The notes under the pieces are model-generated. The model saw only the letters and a program-made list of their open reading frames with translations. It did no database searches and was not told the DNA's origin. From NCBI RefSeq assembly GCF_000819785.1, contig NZ_CDBK01000069.1, positions 1 to 64,000 on the forward strand: a stretch of 64,000 bases of DNA, read 5' to 3'. Shown piece after piece: positions 1-8,031 of the stretch. The number at the start of each line of letters is the position of its first letter. Within the stretch, counting starts at the first letter, position 1. Both the position numbers and the translations under genes were made by a program. The DNA is from Aeromonas caviae. GTDB taxonomy: Bacteria > Pseudomonadota > Gammaproteobacteria > Enterobacterales > Aeromonadaceae.

Positions 1-8
1 ATTCAAAT

Positions 9-19
9 TGTTAAAGAGC
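9..19 (-). promoter_or_regulatory. rRNA operon boxA antitermination element
   Basis: Read on the minus strand this is GCTCTTTAACA, the boxA core found in gamma-proteobacterial 16S leaders (E. coli TGCTCTTTAACA). It binds NusB/NusE and supports antitermination. It lies downstream of two rRNA-type promoters at the left edge, so the 16S rRNA gene should begin just outside the window. Confidence 0.85.
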
Positions 20-46
20 GTCACGCTTATCGCGTTGAGGAGGCGC

Positions 47-74
47 ATCTTACGCTCCTCACTTCGAAAGTCAA
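47..74 (-). promoter_or_regulatory. rRNA operon promoter P2
   Basis: On the minus strand there is a -35 TTGACT (69-74) and a -10 TAAGAT (47-52) separated by 16 bp. A GCGCC-type discriminator follows the -10. This GC-rich discriminator and short spacer are typical of stringently controlled rRNA promoters. It would drive transcription leftward into boxA. Confidence 0.75.
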
Positions 75-162
75 GCGGTTGTTTTCGCTTTTCTTTCGGC
101 GCCCACTTCCTAAGGAAGCTGGCTCATCAGGTTGGCGTGTCCCGCCGTGCTGGTAGGGGCGC

Positions 163-190
163 ATTATAGGGAGCCGCGCCGTGATGACAA
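163..190 (-). promoter_or_regulatory. rRNA operon promoter P1
   Basis: On the minus strand there is a -35 TTGTCA (185-190), a 16-bp spacer and a perfect -10 TATAAT (163-168), followed by a GCGCCCC discriminator. A/T tracts immediately upstream (roughly 191-230) resemble an UP element. P1 lies about 115 bp upstream of P2, the usual tandem arrangement of rRNA operons. Confidence 0.85.
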
Positions 191-264
191 GAGCTTTTTG
201 TAAAAATGCGCTCGTTTGCTGAAAAAGCAGGCTAAACCCCATGAAATGAGAGTTTACCCCAGTT

Positions 265-1443
265 TCATGCCGCTTTTTTGTTCATACCGTCAGTCTGGGC
301 CTGAATGTAGTTGACCCAGCTGGTCGCCCTGTCTTGCCAGTTGTTCTGCTGTTGCAGCTCGCGAGCCAACACCAGCGCCTGAGCATATTGTTCTTTATTG
401 AGGTGTGCCTGCACCAGCAGGGCCTTGGCTCTGTTGCCCTGCTCTCCCTTCACTGACTTGATGGCCGAGAGCTGGGTCATGGCGGCATCCGTCTTGCCCT
501 GTTGCAGCAGCAGTTCGGCGGCACGCATGGCGGCCTTGGGGTGAGCATGTTCCCGGGCAAGCAGTTGCCAGCTGTCCACAGCCTTCGGCCACTCACGTGC
601 CCCTTCCCACAACTGGGCCAGCAATTGGCGATTCTCTGCGCTCTGCTTCATCTGTCCCTTGGCCATGGCAGACTCCAGCAGACGCGCACCGCGATAGGGC
701 AGTCCCTGCCAGGCATACAGGCGGATTAGCTGGTTGCGGGCGGCGGCATCATCCATCAGTTGACGGTCGATGGCAGTTTGCAGCAGTGCAAGCGCTCGAT
801 CACCACGCTTGGCGGAGAGATTGAGCGACACAGCCTGCTGCCACCACTTGCTCTCTTTTGGCTCGCGGCGGATCAACTCTTCGGCCTGATCCGCAGCCAC
901 GCCGTAACGCTGCAATGCAGTGAGGGAGGAGAGGCGGATGATGGCTGCCTGCTTCTGCCAGCTTTTCTTCAACAGTTGTTCACTCTGGCTGGCTGCCTCG
1001 CCGTACTGCTTGTTGTGGTAATAGAGGCCAGCCAAGCGCAGACGCAAGGCATCGTCAGCCTTGATGGCCAATGCGGCCTTGTAGCTGGCGATGGCGCCGG
1101 GCCAGTTGGATTGCTGGGCCTGGATATCCCCTCGCAGACGCAACAACTGAAGTCGTTGCTGCTCTGGCCACTCTTTATAGGCAAGAGCCTGCTCCACGTA
1201 GCGACTCGCCTGTGCGGTCTGCTGCAGGTTGGCGGCTAGAGAGGCCTGTAACTGCGCCAGCCAGGCGTGCTCAGCCTCGGAACCGGGTTTGAGCACAGCC
1301 GCCTTGCTCTGGGCCTGTTGCCACTGGCCAGATTGATAGAGCTTCATCACGGGCTCCAGCTGGCGGGAGAAATGAGGGCTCACCTCCATCGCCAGACAGG
1401 CTTGGCTGACCAGGGCCAGCAGACAGATCCAGATCCGCAACAT
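265..1443 (-). CDS. TPR-repeat protein of the TonB2 operon
   Basis: This protein of about 392 aa starts with a signal peptide (MLRIWICLLALVSQACLA). The rest is almost entirely helical tetratricopeptide-like repeats, with recurring patterns such as GDIQAQQSNWPGAIASYKAA. It is the last gene of the TonB2 operon and begins 2 nt after the tonB2 stop codon. I chose the start at 1443 because it gives a clean signal sequence; a longer in-frame extension would overlap tonB2. Vibrio cholerae has a comparable periplasmic TPR gene (VC1543) at the same place. A scaffold role in TonB2-dependent uptake is inferred from that context. No obvious terminator follows, so transcripts may run toward the rRNA promoters. 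Confidence 0.85.
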   Translation of the reverse strand: MLRIWICLLALVSQACLAMEVSPHFSRQLEPVMKLYQSGQWQQAQSKAAVLKPGSEAEHAWLAQLQASLAANLQQTAQASRYVEQALAYKEWPEQQRLQLLRLRGDIQAQQSNWPGAIASYKAALAIKADDALRLRLAGLYYHNKQYGEAASQSEQLLKKSWQKQAAIIRLSSLTALQRYGVAADQAEELIRREPKESKWWQQAVSLNLSAKRGDRALALLQTAIDRQLMDDAAARNQLIRLYAWQGLPYRGARLLESAMAKGQMKQSAENRQLLAQLWEGAREWPKAVDSWQLLAREHAHPKAAMRAAELLLQQGKTDAAMTQLSAIKSVKGEQGNRAKALLVQAHLNKEQYAQALVLARELQQQNNWQDRATSWVNYIQAQTDGMNKKAA

Positions 1444-1445
1444 GG

Positions 1446-2108
1446 TTATGACTCCAATTTGAATTTGAGCGTGATGACTTGCACCAGCTTGTCGGTGGCG
1501 CCCGGCCTCGGCTGATAGCGCCACTTGTTGATCGCCTGAATGGCCGCTCGCTCGAACTGACGCTTCGGCTTGGCCTCGACCACCTCCACATCCTGTACCC
1601 GCCCATCGGCATCGACGCTGAAACGCAGGGTCACGGACCCCTCGATGCCGGCCTGCTGGGCCCGGTAGGGATAAACAGGCTCAACCCGTTGCAGTGGCAT
1701 CAAGAGGTCACCGGCACCGATTCCAGCGCCCTGCTGCTGACCATGGAAATTGCCGCTCGCGACCGGAGTGGGACTGGTCGCCACGCCAGGGGCAGAGACC
1801 TGTACCGCACTCAGGGTCGAGACCAGATCCAGGCTCGGCTGTACCGAAGGCAACGGGGCCGCCGCCGGCATGGGCATCGGTGTCGAGGCCAGCGCGGCAG
1901 GCGGCTCCGGCAGGGGTTCCGGCTCCTGGGGTACCGGCCGCTCACGCACCTGTACCTCGGTCACCTCGTTCTGCATGTTGATGACGATGGATTTCTGCTC
2001 TGTGGTCGCCTTCTCCCCTCCGGGCGGCTCCACCAGGGTGGCCATGAACAACAGGATGCCCAGACTGAGGGCGATCCCCAGTCCCAGGCTCATCAACTTG
2101 TGTTTCAT
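1446..2108 (-). CDS. tonB2: TonB2 energy transducer
   Basis: TonB couples the inner-membrane proton motive force to outer-membrane receptors. This 220-aa protein has one N-terminal membrane anchor (about residues 8-26) and a proline/glutamate-rich periplasmic linker (about 50-85, with PVPQEPEPLPEPP). A C-terminal TonB domain (about 135-220) contains YPYRAQQAGIEGSVTLRFSV. Its start overlaps the exbD2 stop by 4 nt (ATGA), so translation is probably coupled. Order and neighbours match the TonB2 systems of Vibrio and Aeromonas rather than the tonB1-exbB1-exbD1 type. A likely client in this window is the receptor at 27668-29776, but that link is inferred. Confidence 0.93.
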   Translation of the reverse strand: MKHKLMSLGLGIALSLGILLFMATLVEPPGGEKATTEQKSIVINMQNEVTEVQVRERPVPQEPEPLPEPPAALASTPMPMPAAAPLPSVQPSLDLVSTLSAVQVSAPGVATSPTPVASGNFHGQQQGAGIGAGDLLMPLQRVEPVYPYRAQQAGIEGSVTLRFSVDADGRVQDVEVVEAKPKRQFERAAIQAINKWRYQPRPGATDKLVQVITLKFKLES

Positions 2109-2506
2109 TTCGGTGCCACCGCCACGGCGATGTTGGCGATGCCTGCCGCCTTGGCTTCATCCATCACCCGCACCACCTTGCCGTGGGGTACCCGTTCATC
2201 GGCCTGGATCACCAGGCTTGCCTCGGGCTGCTCCGCCAACAGTCGGGCGAGGGTGGCCTGCACCCGCTCCACATCCACCTGTTTGCGGTCGAGGAAGATC
2301 TGCCCCTGAGCGCCGATCGCCAGCATGATGCTGGACGATTTCTGCGCCTTGGCCTGGCTGGCCTGGGGTCTGTGTACCTCAAGCCCGGCTTCGCGCACGA
2401 AGGAGGTGGTCACGATGAAGAAGATCAGCATGATGAAGACGATATCCAGCATGGGGGTCATGTCGATCTGCACTTCATCGCGCTGGCGTTTGGATTGCCG
2501 TCTCAT
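2105..2506 (-). CDS. exbD2: ExbD-type proton channel subunit
   Basis: This 133-aa ExbD/TolR-family protein has a short cytoplasmic N-terminus rich in basic residues. It then has a single membrane helix beginning MLDIVFIMLIFFIVTTSF, whose Asp is the conserved proton-carrying residue of the family. A periplasmic ExbD domain ends the protein. It overlaps exbB2 and tonB2 by 4 nt on each side. With ExbB2 it forms the pmf-driven motor for TonB2. Length is normal for the family. Confidence 0.93.
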   Translation of the reverse strand: MRRQSKRQRDEVQIDMTPMLDIVFIMLIFFIVTTSFVREAGLEVHRPQASQAKAQKSSSIMLAIGAQGQIFLDRKQVDVERVQATLARLLAEQPEASLVIQADERVPHGKVVRVMDEAKAAGIANIAVAVAPK

Positions 2507-3033
2507 TGCATTACCTTCTCTTCTCGCAGGCCGTCCCGGGTCTTGGCCAGCGCACGCTTGGCCTGACTCTCGAGCCGGCTGAGTAACAACACGCCGGAGA
2601 GGGCCACCACCATGCCTGCCATGGTGGGGATGGTGGCGCGGGAGATCCCGCCCGCCATGCTCTCCGGGTTAAAGCGGTTGGCCGCAGCCAGCGCATCGAA
2701 TACGCCTATCATGCCGGTCACTGTACCCAGCAACCCCAGCATGGGGCAGAGCACCACCAGGGTGCGGATGAAGATCAGATGACGGTTGAGCGCCAGCTCC
2801 ACTTCTGCCAGCCAGCGCCCGCGAATCGCGCGAGCGTGCCAACTGTGACGCTCGCGACGCGCCTGCCAGCGGCCCAGCAGCTCACGCTGCAACGGTGCAA
2901 ACCCCAGGTTGAGGTAGAGCAGCCGCTCGATCATCAGAATCCACATCAGCACCAGCAAGGCCAGAATGACCCAGAGCACCGGGCCGCCACGGCCCATGAA
3001 GCTCTGCAACTGCTGCCAGATGTCGAGCATCAT
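2503..3033 (-). CDS. exbB2: ExbB-type motor subunit
   Basis: This 176-aa MotA/TolQ/ExbB family protein has three membrane segments. The first lies near residues 15-40. The family signature LLGTVTGMIGVFDALA appears near residues 95-120, followed by the last helix. ExbB pentamers surround ExbD dimers to form the proton channel that energises TonB. The gene overlaps the upstream ttpC-like gene and exbD2. Start could be 3033 or 3030 (two consecutive Met codons). Confidence 0.92.
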   Translation of the reverse strand: MMLDIWQQLQSFMGRGGPVLWVILALLVLMWILMIERLLYLNLGFAPLQRELLGRWQARRERHSWHARAIRGRWLAEVELALNRHLIFIRTLVVLCPMLGLLGTVTGMIGVFDALAAANRFNPESMAGGISRATIPTMAGMVVALSGVLLLSRLESQAKRALAKTRDGLREEKVMQ

Positions 3034-4337
3034 GCTACCCGCTCCACCCTGTCACCATTGCTTTCGGCCCGCTCGGCCAGGATCCCGGCCACCTGCTGTT
3101 CCAGCACGTTGGAAAGCTCGGTGAAACGGGACTGCAACAGGCTGTGGGCCAGGATCAGCGGAATGGCCGCCACCAGACCCTGCACCGTGGTGACCAGGGC
3201 CATGGAGATGCCGCCCGCCATGATCTTGGGATCGCCGGTACCGAACTGGGTGATGGCCTGGAAGGTGCCGATCATACCGGTCACTGTCCCGAGCAGACCC
3301 AGCATGGGGGCGATGGCCGCGATCACCTTAACCATGCCGATGCCGCGCTCCAGGCGAGGGGTCTCCTGCAGGATCGCCTCATCCAGACGCAGTTCGAGGG
3401 TCTCCATGCTCAGTTCTGGATGCTTGTCAGCCACCGTCAGCACCCGGCCGAGGGCGTTGTCGGCATGATATTCACCGCTCTTGAGCTGGCGACGAACCCG
3501 ACCCAGTTCGCGAGAGAGGCTCCACAGCCGTACTCCAGCGATCCCCAGGCCGATGGCTGCCAGCAGCACGATGATGGCGCCGACCTGGCCGCCCTGCTGG
3601 ACTTGCTGCCAGAAGGTGGGCGCCTGGGCCAGCATATCGAGCAGAACACCGTGGGAGGGATCCAGCGGCAACGCTTCTCCCTCCTGACCCTGATAAGCGG
3701 CCACAGCGGAAAGCACGCTGCCTGGCAGGCCCAGCACCGGACTCAGGCCTTCGGCCTCCGGTTGCAAGAAACCCGCATCGCCCAGCAGGGCGAAGCTGCC
3801 GATCCGGGTCAACGTCTGCTCGCTGGCAACGCCCTGGGCATCGAGCACCTTGCCGTTGAACTGGGCAACCCGGCCCGATTCGCGGATCTCCTGCAGCAAG
3901 GTGGCTGGCAGCAGGGCAAGGGCGGCGCGATCAGGCACCTGTTTATCCTGTGCCATGGTTTTCAGCGGGGCGAGACGATCAGGATACTGGCCCTCGACGG
4001 CGGATTCGCTCAGCAACTTGACCGCATCGCTGGCGCCCTGACGGGTGACCGCAAAGATCTCGTTCATGTCGCCGGAGGCCTGCTCCCACTGGGTATTGAG
4101 CTCCACCAGCTGCTTTTCATTGGCCGCGAACTGGCTGGCCAGCTCCTTGCTCAGGCGCTGGGCCTCGGCCAGCTTGGCACGGGCACTGCTCAGCTCCCTG
4201 GAGACAGACGCCAGATCCTGCTGAGCCTTCTGCTCACGGGCCTGTTCCTGCTGCTGCCAGGCTTCCTCGGCCACGACGGCTGTGGTGCCCAGAGAGAGGG
4301 CGAGGGCAAGGGGTAACCACTTCATGGTGACGCTCAT
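3030..4337 (-). CDS. ttpC: TtpC-like long ExbB family protein
   Basis: This 435-aa protein has a signal-like N-terminus and a long coiled-coil region (about residues 25-115, rich in Gln, Glu and Ala). A periplasmic region follows. A C-terminal MotA/TolQ/ExbB domain carries LLGTVTGMIGTFQAI. The architecture and the position before exbB2-exbD2-tonB2 match TtpC, which in Vibrio is required for TonB2 but not TonB1 activity. The start at 4337 overlaps the previous stop (ATGA) and has an AGGAGG-like ribosome site. An alternative Met at 4325 is possible. The function transfer from Vibrio is inference. Confidence 0.88.
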   Translation of the reverse strand: MSVTMKWLPLALALSLGTTAVVAEEAWQQQEQAREQKAQQDLASVSRELSSARAKLAEAQRLSKELASQFAANEKQLVELNTQWEQASGDMNEIFAVTRQGASDAVKLLSESAVEGQYPDRLAPLKTMAQDKQVPDRAALALLPATLLQEIRESGRVAQFNGKVLDAQGVASEQTLTRIGSFALLGDAGFLQPEAEGLSPVLGLPGSVLSAVAAYQGQEGEALPLDPSHGVLLDMLAQAPTFWQQVQQGGQVGAIIVLLAAIGLGIAGVRLWSLSRELGRVRRQLKSGEYHADNALGRVLTVADKHPELSMETLELRLDEAILQETPRLERGIGMVKVIAAIAPMLGLLGTVTGMIGTFQAITQFGTGDPKIMAGGISMALVTTVQGLVAAIPLILAHSLLQSRFTELSNVLEQQVAGILAERAESNGDRVERVA

Positions 4338-5095
4338 GTCTGGGCCTCCTGACCACGGCTGACGGAAAGGGGGACATTCAACAACTGGGGAACTTTCTTG
4401 TCGGCAGCCATTTCCAACGCCTCGGCGATGGGGGAGAGCCACTGGCCGTCGAGGGCTTGCCATTGCTTGCTCTGCGCAGACCAGCGCCACGCCTGGGAGC
4501 GATCGGCGGTCATCGCCAGCAGGGAGACCCGGCCCAGAGCCAGCACGTCGACCCGGCGCGGTGCGCCATCCAGCACCAGCTCGGCGGAATAATGGTCCAG
4601 TCTGCTGCCGTATTCGGCTTCAATCTGATAGGCCTGCAATAGCTGGCGGAACTTCTCCGCCTCGCTCACATCGGCTCTAGCCAGCGTCGCTTTCAAGGCA
4701 GCAACCCGCGCCAGACGATCCTCTCTGCGTAGCGGGATGTCATCCTGTACCAGCTGTTCCAGATCGGCTTGCATCTGCAGCATCAGGGGGACAAGCCCCT
4801 GTCTGGTCTCCTGTACCGCCTCCAACTGCTGGTTCAGCTTGCCCAGCTCGTTTTGCTGATCGGCCACCAGAGACTGCATATAGCGGTTGTAGGCTTCCAG
4901 ATCCCGCAGTTGCAGTTGGGCATTTTGCAGCTCAATCCTGGCGGCGACGGCGCCATCGGCGGCTTTCTCCACACGCAGCTGGGAGGCTTTCCCGTCGGCG
5001 ATACTGTTCTTCAATGCTGGCGCAACCACCTCGTCGGCGGACACGACGCAATGAACGGCCATGGGTAACAAGGCCAGACCCCAAAACTTGTTCAT
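4334..5095 (-). CDS. DUF3450-type exported coiled-coil protein, first gene of the TonB2 operon
   Basis: This 253-aa protein has a signal peptide (about residues 1-20, MNKFWGLALLPMAVHCVVSA) followed by a long coiled coil (about 30-110). Its C-terminal part has short beta-like segments. This resembles the DUF3450 proteins that head TonB2 operons (VC1548 type). I chose the start at 5095 because upstream in-frame Met codons would run into the Fur-like box and lack a signal sequence. Biochemical role is unknown. The position suggests a periplasmic accessory part of the TonB2 complex. It is probably iron-repressed through the box at 5111-5129. Confidence 0.82.
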   Translation of the reverse strand: MNKFWGLALLPMAVHCVVSADEVVAPALKNSIADGKASQLRVEKAADGAVAARIELQNAQLQLRDLEAYNRYMQSLVADQQNELGKLNQQLEAVQETRQGLVPLMLQMQADLEQLVQDDIPLRREDRLARVAALKATLARADVSEAEKFRQLLQAYQIEAEYGSRLDHYSAELVLDGAPRRVDVLALGRVSLLAMTADRSQAWRWSAQSKQWQALDGQWLSPIAEALEMAADKKVPQLLNVPLSVSRGQEAQT

Positions 5096-5110
5096 GATAT
5101 AAATCTTAAC

Positions 5111-5129
5111 AATGATAACTATTCTCATT
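5111..5129 (-). promoter_or_regulatory. Fur box of the TonB2 operon
   Basis: AATGATAACTATTCTCATT is an imperfect palindrome. It matches the 7-1-7 Fur core (TGATAAT-n-ATTATCA) at 12 of 14 defined positions. It lies 16 bp upstream of the first gene of the operon, where bound Fur would block transcription. Iron repression is inferred from the match and from the gene content. Confidence 0.8.
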
Positions 5130-5265
5130 GTCTCAAAGAGTAGGGTCACTGGCAATCAGATGATTTTCTTGGCCTCTGGCCGAAAAAACAGGATACTTTT
5201 TAGACAAGTACGGGAATAACTGGCGTTGGTAGTCGCAACACCATTTTAAATAACTAAAAAATGTC

Positions 5266-5295
5266 TTTTCGATCAGCAAGATAAGTGATCGAAAA
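5266..5295. repeat. Perfect 10-bp inverted repeat before the LuxR gene
   Basis: TTTTCGATCA (5266-5275) and TGATCGAAAA (5286-5295) are exact reverse complements separated by 10 bp. The right arm abuts the AAGGAG ribosome site (5295-5300) of the LuxR gene starting at 5307. It could be a DNA operator or an RNA hairpin that limits access to the ribosome site. Confidence 0.7.
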
Positions 5296-5306
5296 AGGAG
5301 ACTTAC

Positions 5307-6083
5307 ATGTTTAACGATGCGATCTGGGAACACATAGATCGGTTCACCAAGGCGAAGAAGACCAGCGAGATCCAGCAACAACTGGAGCGCTTCAGTCATC
5401 AGATGGGGTTTGATTACTTCCGTTTGCTGATTATTTTCCCCATCAGCATGCAGAAATCCCATGTGGCGTTGTTCAACAACTGCCCCACCAGCTGGTTTGA
5501 TGCCTATTCGGAACGGCACTACCTGACCCAGGATCCGGTCGTCTTCCTGGGACTGAAGCAGACCCAGCCCATCTTCTGGAACAAGCTCGATTGTGATGCC
5601 CCCTGGTTGCCCAGCGCCAGCAGGGAGGTGATGAACCTCGCCGCCGACTTCGGGGTGAGGAACGGCGTCTCCTTCCCGCTGCACACGCCGCAGGGGGAAC
5701 ACGGCATCCTCTCTTTCATCAGCAAGGAGAAGTCCAATTCCGATCTGATGTTTGAAAACGTTCCCCTGCTGTCATTCTGCGCCAGCTACATCTTCAACTC
5801 GGCCCTGACCCTCATCAAGGCCAGGCCAGACCTGATGAAATACCTGGCCGAGCTGTCGGATCGGGAGAAGGAGTGCCTGTTCTGGGCCAGCGAGGGCAAG
5901 ACCTCCTGGGAGATCGCCACCATCCTCGGCATCAGCGAGCGAACCGTGAACTTCCACCTCAATCAGGTCACCAACAAGACGGACTCGCGCAACCGCAACC
6001 AGGCGATCGCCAAGAGCATCTCCAGCGGCATCATAGTGCCCTCGCTGGACGATGTGACCATCACCAACCTGCGGCTGTCGTAG
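5307..6083 (+). CDS. LuxR-family quorum-sensing regulator, orphan AhyR-like
   Basis: This 258-aa protein has an N-terminal autoinducer-binding domain and a C-terminal LuxR helix-turn-helix (about residues 190-245, with LSDREKECLFWASEGKTSWE). The family's ligand-pocket residues are present: W63, Y67, D76, P77, W91 and G120. Several stretches resemble AhyR/AsaR of Aeromonas, including DREKECLFWASEGKTS. No luxI-type synthase is adjacent, so it is a LuxR solo here. It is divergent from the TonB2 operon, with a 10-bp inverted repeat overlapping its leader. It may sense acyl-homoserine lactones made elsewhere. Whether TonB2 is a target is unknown. Confidence 0.9.
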   Translation: MFNDAIWEHIDRFTKAKKTSEIQQQLERFSHQMGFDYFRLLIIFPISMQKSHVALFNNCPTSWFDAYSERHYLTQDPVVFLGLKQTQPIFWNKLDCDAPWLPSASREVMNLAADFGVRNGVSFPLHTPQGEHGILSFISKEKSNSDLMFENVPLLSFCASYIFNSALTLIKARPDLMKYLAELSDREKECLFWASEGKTSWEIATILGISERTVNFHLNQVTNKTDSRNRNQAIAKSISSGIIVPSLDDVTITNLRLS

Positions 6084-6100
6084 CCTGTTTTGCCAAAACA

Positions 6101-6126
6101 AAAAGAGCCGCAATGCGGCTCTTTTT
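6101..6126. terminator. Bidirectional terminator between luxR solo and glmS
   Basis: AAAAGAGCCGCA and TGCGGCTCTTTT form a GC-rich stem with A and T tracts on either side. It lies between two convergent genes and can serve both strands. Confidence 0.85.
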
Positions 6127-6143
6127 TCATTTCCGGCGACGGC

Positions 6144-7976
6144 TTATTCCACAGTCACGGATTTGGCCAGGTTGCGCGGCTGATCCACGTCGGTGCCCTT
6201 GATGAGGGCGACGTGGTAGGAGAGCAACTGCAACGGCACGGTATAGACGATCGGCGCGATCATCTCTTCCACGTGGTTCAGGCTCATCACCCGCATGGTC
6301 TCGTCGCTCTTGAAACCGGCGTCCGCATCGGCGAACACATAGAGGATACCGCCACGGGCACGCACCTCTTCCACGTTGGACTTGAGCTTCTCCAGCAGAT
6401 CGTTGTTCGGCGCTACGACGATGATGGGCATCTCGGCATCGATCAGCGCCAGCGGGCCATGCTTCAACTCACCGGCGGCATAGGCCTCGGCGTGGATGTA
6501 GGAGATTTCCTTGAGTTTGAGCGCCCCTTCCATGGCGATGGGGTACTGACTGCCACGACCGAGGAACAGGCTATGGTGCTTGTCGGCAAACTCTTCGGCC
6601 AGAGTCTCGATCTGCTTGGCCAGGGCCAGGCTCTCCTTGATGCGCACAGGCAGGGCTTGCAGCGCCTTGACCAGTTCGGCCTCGGCGGCGGCACTCAGGT
6701 TGCCACGGCAGTGACCGACGGAGGCCACCAGCATCAGCAGACCAGCCAACTGGGTGGTGAACGCTTTGGTGGACGCCACCCCGATCTCGGCACCAGCCCG
6801 GGTCATGAAGGCCAGGTCGGATTCGCGCACCAGGGAGGAGCCTGGTACGTTGCAGATGGCCAGGGAGCTCATGTAACCAGACTCCTTGGCCAGACGCAGG
6901 GCTGCCAGGGTATCGGCAGTCTCGCCGCTCTGGGAGAGGGTCACCAGCAGGCTGTTGGGACGCACCACCGACTTGCGATAGCGGAACTCGGAGGCGATCT
7001 CCACGTCGCAGGAGACGCCGGCGATCTCTTCGAACCAGTAGCGCGCCACCATGCCGGAGTTGTAGGAGGTGCCGCAGGCGACGATCTGGACGTGCTCGAC
7101 CTTGTCGAAAATGGCACGGGCGCCGTTGCCGAAGGACTCGACCACCACGTGATCGCTGCCCAGGCGGCCTTCCAGGGTATTGGTGATGGCCTTGGGCTGC
7201 TCGTAGATCTCCTTGAGCATGTAGTGGCGGTATTCACCCTTGTCACCGGCATCGTGGGAGAGCTCGGACTCCAGCTCCTCGCGTACCACGGCATGGCCGT
7301 CGGTATCGAAGATATGCACGTCGCGGCGGGTCACTTCGGCCACATCGCCCTCTTCCAGGAAGATGAAGCGGCGGGTCACCGGCAGCAGGGCCATCTGGTC
7401 GGAGGCGATGAAGTTCTCGCCGATGCCGCGGCCGATCACCAGGGGGGAGCCGGAGCGGGCCACCACCACGCGGCTGTCGTCACGGCTGTCCATCACCACG
7501 GTGCCGTAGGCGCCGCGCAGCTGCTTCACCGCTACCTGCATGGCCGCCAGCAGGCTGGGGGCGGATTTCAGCTCGTGGTGCACCAGGTGGGCAATCACTT
7601 CGGTGTCGGTGTCGGAGCTGAACACATAGCCCAGCGCCTTCAACTCTTCCCGCAGCTCTTCGTGGTTCTCGATGATGCCGTTGTGCACCACCACGATATG
7701 CTCGGAGACGTGGGGGTGAGCATTGCGCTCGGACGGCTCGCCATGGGTAGCCCAGCGGGTGTGGGCAATGCCGGTACCACCGTGGACGGACTGCTCTTCC
7801 AGTGCCTTGGCCAGTTCGGCCACCTTTCCGAGGCGACGCACCCGCTGCAGCGGCTGGTTGGCGCTGAACACGGCAACACCGGCCGAATCGTAGCCACGGT
7901 ATTCCAGACGGCGCAGGCCCTCTACCAGGATTTCAGCCACATCACGTTGGGCGACGGCCCCGACGATGCCACACAT
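6144..7976 (-). CDS. glmS: Glutamine-fructose-6-phosphate aminotransferase (isomerizing)
   Basis: GlmS makes glucosamine-6-phosphate from fructose-6-phosphate and glutamine, the entry step to UDP-GlcNAc for peptidoglycan and LPS. The start at 7976 gives MCGIVGA, with the catalytic Cys exposed after Met removal. An upstream in-frame extension lacks this. An N-terminal Ntn glutaminase domain (about 1-240) is followed by two SIS sugar-isomerase domains with the CGTSYNSG motif. The C-terminus ends [13 protein letters not shown]. Length of 610 aa is normal. The DeoR-type gene lies 55 bp upstream on the same strand and probably shares the transcript. Confidence 0.97.
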   Translation of the reverse strand: MCGIVGAVAQRDVAEILVEGLRRLEYRGYDSAGVAVFSANQPLQRVRRLGKVAELAKALEEQSVHGGTGIAHTRWATHGEPSERNAHPHVSEHIVVVHNGIIENHEELREELKALGYVFSSDTDTEVIAHLVHHELKSAPSLLAAMQVAVKQLRGAYGTVVMDSRDDSRVVVARSGSPLVIGRGIGENFIASDQMALLPVTRRFIFLEEGDVAEVTRRDVHIFDTDGHAVVREELESELSHDAGDKGEYRHYMLKEIYEQPKAITNTLEGRLGSDHVVVESFGNGARAIFDKVEHVQIVACGTSYNSGMVARYWFEEIAGVSCDVEIASEFRYRKSVVRPNSLLVTLSQSGETADTLAALRLAKESGYMSSLAICNVPGSSLVRESDLAFMTRAGAEIGVASTKAFTTQLAGLLMLVASVGHCRGNLSAAAEAELVKALQALPVRIKESLALAKQIETLAEEFADKHHSLFLGRGSQYPIAMEGALKLKEISYIHAEAYAAGELKHGPLALIDAEMPIIVVAPNNDLLEKLKSNVEEVRARGGILYVFADADAGFKSDETMRVMSLNHVEEMIAPIVYTVPLQLLSYHVALIKGTDVDQPRNLAKSVTVE

Positions 7977-8031
7977 ACACTTCTCCTTGAAACGTAAGAC
8001 GTTAATTCGGTTGGATAATGGTTTGTTCAAA

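Noticed and set aside
27-242. Short minus-strand open frame of 71 codons at the left edge
   Set aside because: It runs across the rRNA promoters P1 and P2, has no ribosome site and no protein-like composition.
6265-6280. CACGTG-containing 16-mer in glmS resembling parS
   Set aside because: It has three mismatches to TGTTCCACGTGGAACA and loses symmetry in the right arm, whereas the four accepted sites have at most one deviation. I regard it as chance.
6090-7997. Long open frame of about 635 codons on the plus strand opposite glmS
   Set aside because: It is rich in His, Gly and Gln, lacks family features and mirrors the codons of a clear glmS gene. GC-rich genes often leave such open antisense frames.
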